39,363 bases of DNA from Gammaproteobacteria bacterium HGW-Gammaproteobacteria-3. GTDB taxonomy: Bacteria > Pseudomonadota > Gammaproteobacteria > Methylococcales > Methylomonadaceae. The position numbers were made by a program, and so were the translations under genes. Below the pieces are notes generated by a model. That model saw only the letters and a list, made by a program, of their open reading frames with translations. It did no database searches and was not told the DNA's origin. Below are positions 7,483-15,167 of the stretch, piece by piece. Numbering within the stretch: the first letter of the stretch is position 1; each line of letters opens with the position of its first letter. The stretch lies in the NCBI GenBank assembly GCA_002843155.1, contig PGZD01000018.1, positions 1 through 39,363 on the forward strand, given 5' to 3'.

Positions 7483-8844
7483 ATGAAAATACTCATTCTG
7501 GGAGCGGGTGTCACCGGCTCATCGGTTGCCACCGCTCTGGCAAGCGAAGAAAATGATATTGTTGTTGTCGATACCAAATCACATTTACTGGCGGCGCTGA
7601 AAGAACGCTTGGACATTGCCACCATCACAGGTAATGCGGCTCACCCCAGTGTACTTGAGCAGGCCGGGGTGAGTAACACCAATATTGTCATCGCGGTAAC
7701 GGACAGCGATGAAACCAACATGCTGGCCTGCCAGATTATCAATACATTGTACAGCAAGCCCAAAACCATAGCCCGGGTGCGGGCAATTGATTATTTACTG
7801 CATCCGCAACTGTTTGGGCCCAATGGCATGGCCATCGATATCGTCATCAGCCCGGAGCAGATTGTCATGGAGGCCATTCACAATCTGATCAAATTTCCGG
7901 GCGTTCTGCATCTCTCCTCTTTCGCGGACGGCCTGGTACGGTTGTTTTCGATCAAGTCGGCCGCCGAAGGCTTCTTGACCGGCAAAAAAATCAAAGCTTT
8001 GAAAGAACGCCTGACCAGCGGCAAAATCCGGGTAGTCGCCATTTTCAGAAAAGGCGTGTCGATAGCGGTCGATGGCGAAGCCGTTATCGAAGAAGGCGAC
8101 GAAGTTTTTTTCGTCTCGCCCAGGGATAAAATCCGCAAAATACTAACCGAGCTGCATTCGCTGGAAGCTCCGATCAAAAGCGTCATGATCGCAGGCGGCG
8201 GCCATGTCGGCAAACGCCTGGCGATGGCGCTGGAAAATACCCATCATGTCAAAGTCATCGAGCAAGGTTTCGAACGCGTCAGAAAAATCGCCGGCGAACT
8301 GGATAAAACCGTGGTTCTGCAAGGCGACTGTACCGACGAAACGCTGTTGATCGATGAATTGATCGGTAAAACCGATTTATTTTGCGCCGTTACCAATAAT
8401 GACGGTGCCAATATCATCGCGGCGGCCCTAGCCAAAAAACTGGGCGTGAAAAAATCCATTTGCCTGCTCAATCATAGCGGTTACGTTAAGCTCCTGTCTG
8501 AAACCGATATCGATGTGGTCGTATTGCCCAATCAGGAAACCTTGGGCAGCATTCTGAAACATGTCCGCAAAGGCGATGTCGCCCGCGTCAGTTCTTTGTG
8601 CGGCGGCAGCGCCGAAGCCATCGAAGCGATAGCTCACAAAGACAACCGGGGGCTATCGGTGGTGGGTCTTCGGGTCGATCAGGTCAAGCTGCCTGAAGGC
8701 GTGGTACTCGGCGCCTTGATACGCCATGAAGAAGTCATTCCGATTCATCACGACAGCGTTTTTGCAGAGGACGATCACATTGTTATGTTCGCGCTGGATA
8801 AAAAGCTCGTTAAAAATATTGAAAGCTATTTTCAGCGCCTGTAA
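7483..8844 (+). CDS. trkA: TrkA, NAD-binding subunit of Trk potassium uptake
   Basis: A 453-residue cytoplasmic protein of two tandem RCK units, each an N-terminal Rossmann fold plus a C-terminal TrkA_C lobe. The first nucleotide-binding loop is GAGVTG at residues 7-12 (ILGAGVTGSSVA). The second begins near residue 235 (IAGGGHVGKRLA). Length and architecture match E. coli TrkA (458). TrkA gates the TrkH/TrkG potassium channel-like transporter in response to NAD(H) and ATP. The gene directly precedes trkH (17-bp gap), so the two subunits are co-transcribed. The ribosome-binding site is weak (GACAGG). Confidence 0.95.
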   Translation: MKILILGAGVTGSSVATALASEENDIVVVDTKSHLLAALKERLDIATITGNAAHPSVLEQAGVSNTNIVIAVTDSDETNMLACQIINTLYSKPKTIARVRAIDYLLHPQLFGPNGMAIDIVISPEQIVMEAIHNLIKFPGVLHLSSFADGLVRLFSIKSAAEGFLTGKKIKALKERLTSGKIRVVAIFRKGVSIAVDGEAVIEEGDEVFFVSPRDKIRKILTELHSLEAPIKSVMIAGGGHVGKRLAMALENTHHVKVIEQGFERVRKIAGELDKTVVLQGDCTDETLLIDELIGKTDLFCAVTNNDGANIIAAALAKKLGVKKSICLLNHSGYVKLLSETDIDVVVLPNQETLGSILKHVRKGDVARVSSLCGGSAEAIEAIAHKDNRGLSVVGLRVDQVKLPEGVVLGALIRHEEVIPIHHDSVFAEDDHIVMFALDKKLVKNIESYFQRL

Positions 8845-8861
8845 CAGATCATACGCTCCTT

Positions 8862-10316
8862 ATGCAAGCTAAAGTCGTACTTAAAAGTCTCGGTCTGTTA
8901 TTGCTGCTGTTCAGCACGACCATGTTTTCCCCCTTGCTGGTTTCCTTTATCTATCAGGATAATAACGAACATCTGTTCTGGCAGAGCTTCATCATCATCT
9001 TGCTGTTGGGCACCCTGTTATGGTTTCCTCTGCGCGGCGGAAACCATCAGCTCTGCCACCGCGACGGATTCTTGATTGTTGCCTTGTTCTGGATGACCCT
9101 GGGAACGGTAGGCGCGATACCGTTTATTTTGGCGGATACCCCAGCCATGTCCATCACCGATGCGGTGTTTGAATCGGTGTCAGGCTTCACCACCACCGGC
9201 GCAACCGTACTGGAAGGGCTGGACCAATTGCCGCCTTCCATTTTATTTTACCGGCAACAACTGCAATGGCTCGGCGGCATGGGCGTGATTGTACTGGCAT
9301 TGGCGGTGCTGCCCATTCTCGGCATCGGCGGTATGCAGCTATTCCGTGCGGAAGTACCGGGGCCGGTTAAAGACTCTAAATTGACGCCGCGCATAGCAGG
9401 AACCGCCAAAGCGTTGTGGGTCACTTACCTGGGGATCACCGTCATTTGCGTGTTGAGTTACAAGCTGGCGGGCATGAGCTGGTTCGATGCCATAGGACAT
9501 TCTTTTTCAACCGTCGCCAACGGCGGCTATTCCACGCATGACGCCAGTTTCAATTTCTTCAACAATCCCAAAGTCGAGCTGGTCGCTATTTTTTTCATGG
9601 TGGTATCGGGGCTGAATTTTGCCTTGCATTTTGTCGCACTGCAAAAAAAATCCATTAAAGTCTATTTCCTGGACAGTGAAGCGCTCTGCTACTTAAGCAT
9701 TTTATTACTGTGCGGCGCTTTGGTCGGCGCCCACCTTTTTTATCAAGGCACCGCTGGCTACACCTTACTTGAAGCGATGCGCCACGGCCTGTTTCAAGTC
9801 GTCTCGTTCATGACGACATCGGGATTTGCCACCACCGATTTTTACAACTGGCCCGGGGTCGTGCCGGTGCTGCTGGTTTTTGTCGGCTTTATCGGCGGCT
9901 GCGCAGGCTCTACGGCGGGCGGCCTTAAAGTCATCCGGGTGATGTTGCTTTACAAGCAAGGCGATCGAGAAATAAAACGCCTGATTCATCCCAATGCCCG
10001 CATTCCGGTCAAAATAGGCAAAGATGAACAGCCGGAAAACATTATCGATGCCGTATGGGGTTTTTTCGCGCTTTATGTCGTGGCTTTTGTCATTATCATG
10101 CTCTTGATGATGGAAGGCGGACTCGACCAAGTCAGCGCGTTTTCCGCCGTCGCGGCTTGTATCAATAATGTCGGCCCGGGCCTTGGCGATGTTGCGACCA
10201 GCTTCAAGACCGTCAGCGACTCAGTCAAATGGCTGGGCTGCTTCGCCATGTTATTGGGCCGACTGGAAATTTTTACCATTCTGGTATTGCTATCGCCCAG
10301 CTATTGGCGTTATTGA
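8862..10316 (+). CDS. trkH: TrkH potassium transporter membrane subunit
   Basis: A 484-residue integral membrane protein of the TrkH/TrkG/KtrB superfamily. All four pore loops are visible: SVSGFTTTGATV, STVANGGYSTHD, SFMTTSGFATTDF and AACINNVGPGLG, each with the selectivity-filter glycine. LQWLGGMGVIVLALAVLPILG is the conserved stretch after the first pore. It forms the inner-membrane potassium permeation path controlled by TrkA, encoded just upstream. No clear terminator follows, and the next gene starts 172 bp downstream. Confidence 0.95.
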   Translation: MQAKVVLKSLGLLLLLFSTTMFSPLLVSFIYQDNNEHLFWQSFIIILLLGTLLWFPLRGGNHQLCHRDGFLIVALFWMTLGTVGAIPFILADTPAMSITDAVFESVSGFTTTGATVLEGLDQLPPSILFYRQQLQWLGGMGVIVLALAVLPILGIGGMQLFRAEVPGPVKDSKLTPRIAGTAKALWVTYLGITVICVLSYKLAGMSWFDAIGHSFSTVANGGYSTHDASFNFFNNPKVELVAIFFMVVSGLNFALHFVALQKKSIKVYFLDSEALCYLSILLLCGALVGAHLFYQGTAGYTLLEAMRHGLFQVVSFMTTSGFATTDFYNWPGVVPVLLVFVGFIGGCAGSTAGGLKVIRVMLLYKQGDREIKRLIHPNARIPVKIGKDEQPENIIDAVWGFFALYVVAFVIIMLLMMEGGLDQVSAFSAVAACINNVGPGLGDVATSFKTVSDSVKWLGCFAMLLGRLEIFTILVLLSPSYWRY

Positions 10317-10465
10317 AACACGCTTTATGAGACCGGTTTTTTATGTACTGCCCCGCCACGCTTTTTTTGTAAGGATAAAAATTAACCTGCGACCAACCCA
10401 ATGTCAGCCTTTGGCAATGCGGCTGGCGCGAGTACAGTATTCCTCAACTTGCTAATAATTAAACT

Positions 10466-10471
10466 TATAAT
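10466..10471 (+). promoter_or_regulatory. Candidate -10 box for the hvfABC-like operon
   Basis: A perfect TATAAT lies 17 bases before the ATG of the Cys-rich peptide gene, followed by the ribosome-binding site CTGGAGA. No convincing -35 box is present at 16-18 bp, so another sigma factor or an activator may be involved. Confidence 0.3.
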
Positions 10472-10488
10472 TTCTGGAGATTGACGAC

Positions 10489-10788
10489 ATGAACAAAACT
10501 AAACTTATTGCTTCGTTAGGCGGCGCGGTCGCTGTTTCTTTGTTGGCCGCCCCTATGGCCCAAGCTACCGAAAATCCTTTTGCCATGCAAAAAGTAAGCA
10601 CCGCAACGCAACTGGCGGAAGCCGGAAGCAAAGGCAGCGAGGGCAAATGCAGCGACGGCAAATGCGGCGATAAAATGAAAGAAGGCGCTTGCAGCGGCAA
10701 AATGAAAGAGGGCGCTTGCAGCGGCAAAATGGAAGAAGGCGCTTGCAGCGGTAAAATGAAAGAAGGCGGCTGCAGCGGCGCCAAATAA
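10489..10788 (+). CDS. hvfA: Exported Cys-rich repeat peptide, HvfA/bufferin-like RiPP precursor
   Basis: A 99-residue protein with a clear Sec signal peptide (MNKTKLIASLGGAVAVSLLA..., likely cleaved after AQA at residue 26). The mature C-terminal half is low complexity with six cysteines in EGKC, DGKCG, EGAC (three times) and EGGC contexts. Four 9-residue units KMxEGxCSG are encoded by tandem 27-bp repeats at 10672-10779. Small exported EGKCG-type peptides next to DUF692 and DUF2063 genes are precursors of modified copper-binding RiPPs (HvfA, bufferins). In characterised members an MNIO enzyme converts the cysteines to oxazolone/thioamide or thiooxazole groups. The two downstream genes encode exactly those partners. 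A role in buffering metal in the periplasm is inferred. Confidence 0.85.
   Translation: MNKTKLIASLGGAVAVSLLAAPMAQATENPFAMQKVSTATQLAEAGSKGSEGKCSDGKCGDKMKEGACSGKMKEGACSGKMEEGACSGKMKEGGCSGAK
10672..10779 (+). repeat. Four tandem 27-bp repeats inside the peptide gene
   Basis: Units start at 10672, 10699, 10726 and 10753. They encode KMKEGACSG, KMKEGACSG, KMEEGACSG and KMKEGGCSG. The near identity at DNA level suggests recent expansion, and the number of modifiable cysteines could vary between strains by slippage. Confidence 0.85.
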
Positions 10789-10808
10789 CGTCAACAAAGG
10801 CTTCCGTC

Positions 10809-11657
10809 ATGAACAGACCGCAACTGGACGGAGCCGGACTGGGCCTTCGGCGGGAGCACATGCTTCCGTTGATGGCCGAAGTTCCGGACGCCATCGATTT
10901 TTTTGAAATATCACCGGAAAACTATATCGATCTGGGCGGTAAAAAAGCCCGCGATTTTCGCTGGTTTACCGAACGCTTCCCTTTTGTCGCGCACGGTCTG
11001 TCACTTTCCATCGGCGCTCCCGATCCGTTAGATGAAGCTTTTTTGCTGCGCATCAAAGATTTTATGACCGAACACCAAATCCGGCTTTATACCGAGCATT
11101 TAAGTTATTGCACGGGGCAAGGCCATTTGTACGATCTTTTTCCGATGCCTTTTACCGAAGAAGCAGTACACTATGTCGCCGCCCGCATCCGGCGCGCGCA
11201 GGACATCCTCGAACGCCATATCGCGATTGAAAACGCCTCATACTACGCCGCCTCACCCATCTCCGACCTCGACGAGCTGGATTTTATCCGCGCCGTCATC
11301 GAAGAAGCCGACTGCTGGCTGCATCTGGATGTCAATAACATCTATGTCAACAGTGTCAATCACCACTACGATGCCGAACAGTTTTTACGGGGCCTGCCGG
11401 GTGAGCGCATCGTTTATTGCCATGTCGCCGGTCACGATCATGACCGCCCCGATCTGATCATCGACAGTCACGGGCAGCCGGTTATCGATCCGGTCTGGCA
11501 GCTTTTGGAAACAGCCTATGAACAGTTCGGCCTGTTCCCGACGCTGCTGGAAAGGGATTTCAATATTCCGCCGTTGGCCGAGCTGGTTAAAGAAGTCGAG
11601 CATATTGCCGACCTACAAGAGCAATGGCTCGCCCGCAACCTGAAAAAAAGCGCTTAA
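10809..11657 (+). CDS. hvfB: MNIO-family (DUF692) peptide-modifying enzyme, HvfB/BufB-like
   Basis: A 282-residue TIM-barrel protein of the DUF692 family, now known as multinuclear non-heme iron-dependent oxidative (MNIO) enzymes. Family landmarks include GAGLGLRREHM, FFEISPENYI, the histidines of VAHGLSLSIG and EHLSYCTG, AIENASYY, LHLDVNNIYVNSVNH, YCHVAGHDHD and LLERDFNIPP, which supply the His/Asp/Asn/Glu iron ligands. MNIOs use oxygen and a mixed-valence iron centre to rearrange cysteines in RiPP precursors. The substrate is presumably the Cys-rich peptide encoded 20 bp upstream, with the DUF2063 partner 12 bp downstream. An AAAGG ribosome-binding site precedes ATG 10809. Length is typical. 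Confidence 0.93.
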   Translation: MNRPQLDGAGLGLRREHMLPLMAEVPDAIDFFEISPENYIDLGGKKARDFRWFTERFPFVAHGLSLSIGAPDPLDEAFLLRIKDFMTEHQIRLYTEHLSYCTGQGHLYDLFPMPFTEEAVHYVAARIRRAQDILERHIAIENASYYAASPISDLDELDFIRAVIEEADCWLHLDVNNIYVNSVNHHYDAEQFLRGLPGERIVYCHVAGHDHDRPDLIIDSHGQPVIDPVWQLLETAYEQFGLFPTLLERDFNIPPLAELVKEVEHIADLQEQWLARNLKKSA

Positions 11658-11669
11658 CGAGAGCCTCCC

Positions 11670-12488
11670 ATGTCCCAAGCCACAGCGACGCCGTCAGCCA
11701 ACGATCCCTTACCGGCCTTTCAGGCCTACCAGCAGCAATTTATCGATTATGTGCGCGACCCGGCGCACCATGCGGATGTGCCGGATACCTTGCCGCCTTC
11801 GATCGAGGTTTATGCCCGGCTTCTGCACAATAAAATCGACGCCAGCCTGCGCCTCTGTTTTCCGGTCAGCCATGAGCTATTGGGCGATACCTGCTGGCGG
11901 CAACTGGTGCAATCCTTCATCAAACATCATCACTGTCAATCGCCGCTATACCGGGAAATTCCGGACGAATTTATCGCTTATCTGCTACAGGGCCGCCCAC
12001 CGTTGACAGTGCCGGATTTTTTGACCGACCTGGCGCATTATGAATGGATGGAACTGGTTCTGGAAACGGCACTGCCCGCCTATTCCGATGAAATTTTGCC
12101 GATTCAAGACAATCTTTTGACCCGCATCCCGGCACCCAACCCGGTACTGCACCTTTTACGTTACCGTTATCCGGTATCCGACATCACACCTTCAGACGAC
12201 TACTGGAAATCCTGGCAAAACCCTACTGCCCCATACCCTCATGAAAGTATCATTCTGGCAGGACTTCGCGGCCTCGACGACCGCGCCCAGTTCATCCAGA
12301 TCAATACCGTAACCGCACGCCTAACCGAAATTCTGCAAGAGCGCTTACATACCGGCGAACAGGCATTGCTGCAATTGGCCGCTGAAATGCATTACAGCGA
12401 CCCTAAAACCATCCTGCCGTTCGGTTCCGATATTCTGGCGCAATTGGCGGCACAGCAGGTCATTATCGGTATATTGAAAGATTCCTGA
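11670..12488 (+). CDS. hvfC: DUF2063 peptide-recognition partner, HvfC/BufC-like
   Basis: A 272-residue protein. The N-terminal ~100 residues are the DUF2063 domain: FQAYQQQFIDYVRDP, then IEVYARLLHNKIDASLRLCFPVSHELLGD, with LPDFL-like and WMELVLETAL segments after it. In characterised systems this protein binds the precursor peptide and delivers it to the MNIO enzyme. It is the third gene of the operon. A DoxX-type fourth gene, often present in such clusters, is absent: the next gene is convergent. Confidence 0.9.
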   Translation: MSQATATPSANDPLPAFQAYQQQFIDYVRDPAHHADVPDTLPPSIEVYARLLHNKIDASLRLCFPVSHELLGDTCWRQLVQSFIKHHHCQSPLYREIPDEFIAYLLQGRPPLTVPDFLTDLAHYEWMELVLETALPAYSDEILPIQDNLLTRIPAPNPVLHLLRYRYPVSDITPSDDYWKSWQNPTAPYPHESIILAGLRGLDDRAQFIQINTVTARLTEILQERLHTGEQALLQLAAEMHYSDPKTILPFGSDILAQLAAQQVIIGILKDS

Positions 12489-12577
12489 CGGCGTCACTTT
12501 ATTTCGAGCAATGCCTTTTACATCAGAACTGTAAGGCGTTTTCGCAATAGCAAAACGCCAACACTCGTCAAAGTTAT

Positions 12578-12604
12578 GGCGGATTGCCTATCGGCGAATC
12601 CGCC
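12578..12604. terminator. Hairpin between convergent genes (possible bidirectional terminator)
   Basis: GGCGGATT (12578-12585) is perfectly complementary to 12597-12604, with an 11-nt loop. It sits between the end of the hvfC-like gene and the end of the minus-strand GGDEF-EAL gene. There is no T-tract. The form resembles dispersed intergenic REP palindromes as much as a terminator. Confidence 0.35.
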
Positions 12605-12611
12605 TTACGGG

Positions 12612-15110
12612 TTACTGTAACGGCTCTGGCCGGTCGTTTCCGAAACCTTGCGCATAATCTAATCCAAGCTTTTTCAAGAGGGACAAATCGTCGTCATTTT
12701 CGGCATGTTTTGCGATGGTTTTTTTGCCCATAACATGCGCAATGTCATTGATCGCTTTCACCACCACTCTATTCACGGCATCATCGGCGATATTTCTGAC
12801 AACAACGCCATCGATCTTCAAAAAATCCACCGGCAGACTTTTCAGGTAAGAAAATGAGGACAGACCGCCGCCGAAATCATCCAGCGCAAATCGGCAACCC
12901 AAGTCTTTTATTCGCTTGATGAATTCAGTCACCAAAGTCAGATTGGAAATGGCTACCGTTTCGTTGATTTCAAAACAGAACTTCTCTGTCGGCAAACCGC
13001 AACGCCCGAGTTCCTCGACAATAAAGCCTGCCATAGCGGCATCGGCGGCACTGGAAGCGGATAGATTGATAGCGCATAGCATCAAAGCATTGAGCCGTTC
13101 GGGGTTTTTAACATACCAGTCAAACACAGCATGAATAACCCATTGATCTATTTTAAGCGCCAGTTGATAGCGCTCCGCTGCCGGTAAAAAAACGCCCGGC
13201 ACAACGACCTCTCCCTGCTTGTCGATCATGCGCAAAAGTATCTCGTAATGTTCGCCCTTTTCAGCGGCAAACGGCATGATACTTTGTCTGTACAGCCTGA
13301 AACCATTGTTTTCCAGGGCTTCGTGGATTTTTATCGGCCAGCCCGCCTCACCTTTTTGCGGTGCGTGCGTGTTATCATCCAGAAAAACATGAGTTCGGTT
13401 CCGGCCCAGTTCCTTGGCCTTTAAACAGGCCATATCGGCCTGCTTAAGGAGCGTTTCAATACCGGCACTGTCGGCGTTAATGGCAACCAGTCCTATGCTG
13501 ACACCAATGCGGAAACTGTGATTTTCCCAGCGAAACTGAAACTGTTCGACCACTTTACGGATTTTTTCAGCCGTCTGCCGGGCTTGCTCCAGCGTGCAAT
13601 GCTCCATCAAAACGGCAAATTCATCACCGCCCAGCCTTGCCAATGTGTCCCGCTGCCTGATTTGCTGGGAAATCTGCCGACTGAGCTGGCGCAGCAATTC
13701 GTCGCCTGCGCTATGATTGCAAGTATCGTTGACTTTTTTGAACTGATCCAGATCCAGGTAACACAAGGCATGTTCGCTCTGCTCGGCACGCGCGCTTTGC
13801 GCGACCCGCTTCAGGCGGCGGTCAAATTCGCTGCGGTTGATCAAGTCGGTCAAGGGGTCGTGCGTCGCCTGATAAGCAATTTGCTCGGTCAGTTTTAAGG
13901 TTTCGGTGACATCTTCCTGAATGGCGACATAGTTGGAGATTGCGCCGTCCGCATCGCGCATCGGCGCAATCGATAGCCGGGACCAGTAGATTTCACCGTT
14001 TTTCTTTTTATTTTTCAGCTCGCCGCGCCAGACCTGCCCCGACGTGATGGTTTCCCACAACTGTTGATAGTCCTGCGCTGGCGTGTCACCGGACTGGAAC
14101 AGGCTGGGGTTGCGGCCAATGACTTCAGGTATGGTATAACCGGAAATTTCGGTTATTTTCTGATTGACATATTCTATAGTGCCGTTTTTATCGGTGATGA
14201 TGATCAGATTGGGGCTATTTTCCACTGCCAGATTTAATTTGCGCACGGTATTTTCAGACAATTTACGCTCGTTAATGTCCCTGATTACACCGTAGGTGCC
14301 GACAAACTCTTGCTGATCGTGTTTTTTCCTGTAAATGCCTTTTGAACTCAGCACGATAGTGATGCAGCACGTTTCGACATATTTTGGTTCCCCGCTGTTT
14401 TTACAACACAACCTCAGCTCGATGACTTTGGTCGAGCGCTCGCCGGTGCGGCGCTCGTTAAAAGCGTATTTAGCTTTTTCCAGATCCTCGGGGTAAATCA
14501 ACGTGGAATAATGTCGGCCCATCAGTTCCTTTTTGCTGTAGCCCAACACTGCTTTAAGCGCATGATTGAGAAAAACGAACTCGCCTTGTCCGTTCAACAT
14601 ATAAATGATGTCCGGCGAACTCTCAACGAAGAACCGGTGCATTTGTTCGGACTTTTTAAGGCGGGCTTGTACATTCCTATTTTCCACCTTGAGCCTGGCT
14701 TTTTCCAGGGCATTGTTGATGGAATGCAATAAGACTTCAATGGTATAGGGTTTTTTGATGAACTCCTGCACGAAGTTAAAACGCAGCACCCGTGTTGCCT
14801 GGGTAAAAGTGGCTTCGCCGCTGATAATCAGGGCGTGGACATCGACTTTATGGTGCGCGATATATTCCAGCAGGCTATGACCATCCTGAATCGGCATATT
14901 CAGGTCAAGCAAAACCAGTTGAAAGCGGCGTGTCGCCAAAAGCCTTATGGCCGAAGCGACATTATCGGCCTGCACCGGCTGGTAACCTGAAAGCTCAAGA
15001 ATTTCGGCGAGGCTCTGACGAACTTTAGGCTCATCATCAACGATCAGAATTTGCATTTCAGAATCCGGGTTCTTCTCGGAACCCGGGTTCTTCAGAGGGC
15101 ATGCACACAT
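12612..15110 (-). CDS. Response regulator with PAS-PAS-GGDEF-EAL output
   Basis: The protein has up to 832 residues. An N-terminal receiver domain starts at MQILIVDDEPKV, with phosphoacceptor Asp in LLDLNMP and Lys in IKKP. Two PAS domains follow (ESSPDIIYMLNG and ENSPNLIIITDK), then a GGDEF domain with intact LGGDEF and an RQRD inhibitory site five residues before it, then an EAL domain. EAL keeps EILLR, NLS, FEINET, ALDDFGGG, LKID and YAQG, but the usual AEGVE glutamate is Lys (IAKHAEN, codon 12708-12710). It is therefore probably an active diguanylate cyclase with an impaired or dead phosphodiesterase half. The true start may be ATG at 15056, just before the receiver domain; neither site has a strong ribosome-binding site. 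It lies 57 bp behind an HDOD-histidine kinase, its likely partner. Confidence 0.93.
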   Translation of the reverse strand: MCACPLKNPGSEKNPDSEMQILIVDDEPKVRQSLAEILELSGYQPVQADNVASAIRLLATRRFQLVLLDLNMPIQDGHSLLEYIAHHKVDVHALIISGEATFTQATRVLRFNFVQEFIKKPYTIEVLLHSINNALEKARLKVENRNVQARLKKSEQMHRFFVESSPDIIYMLNGQGEFVFLNHALKAVLGYSKKELMGRHYSTLIYPEDLEKAKYAFNERRTGERSTKVIELRLCCKNSGEPKYVETCCITIVLSSKGIYRKKHDQQEFVGTYGVIRDINERKLSENTVRKLNLAVENSPNLIIITDKNGTIEYVNQKITEISGYTIPEVIGRNPSLFQSGDTPAQDYQQLWETITSGQVWRGELKNKKKNGEIYWSRLSIAPMRDADGAISNYVAIQEDVTETLKLTEQIAYQATHDPLTDLINRSEFDRRLKRVAQSARAEQSEHALCYLDLDQFKKVNDTCNHSAGDELLRQLSRQISQQIRQRDTLARLGGDEFAVLMEHCTLEQARQTAEKIRKVVEQFQFRWENHSFRIGVSIGLVAINADSAGIETLLKQADMACLKAKELGRNRTHVFLDDNTHAPQKGEAGWPIKIHEALENNGFRLYRQSIMPFAAEKGEHYEILLRMIDKQGEVVVPGVFLPAAERYQLALKIDQWVIHAVFDWYVKNPERLNALMLCAINLSASSAADAAMAGFIVEELGRCGLPTEKFCFEINETVAISNLTLVTEFIKRIKDLGCRFALDDFGGGLSSFSYLKSLPVDFLKIDGVVVRNIADDAVNRVVVKAINDIAHVMGKKTIAKHAENDDDLSLLKKLGLDYAQGFGNDRPEPLQ

Positions 15111-15167
15111 GTAAACAGCCTGGAAGATAAACTCGATTGGGAGGCATAAAAACTGGATTTACCGGTC

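Noticed and set aside
10452-10784. 110-codon minus-strand ORF rich in Leu/Pro repeats
   Set aside because: It is the antisense of the tandem repeats in the Cys-rich peptide gene, which has a signal peptide, ribosome-binding site and matching maturation genes.
12510-12543. Possible terminator after the hvfC-like gene
   Set aside because: GCCTTttACA pairs with TGTAAGGC only with a two-base bulge and is followed by just four T residues; too weak to list as a feature.
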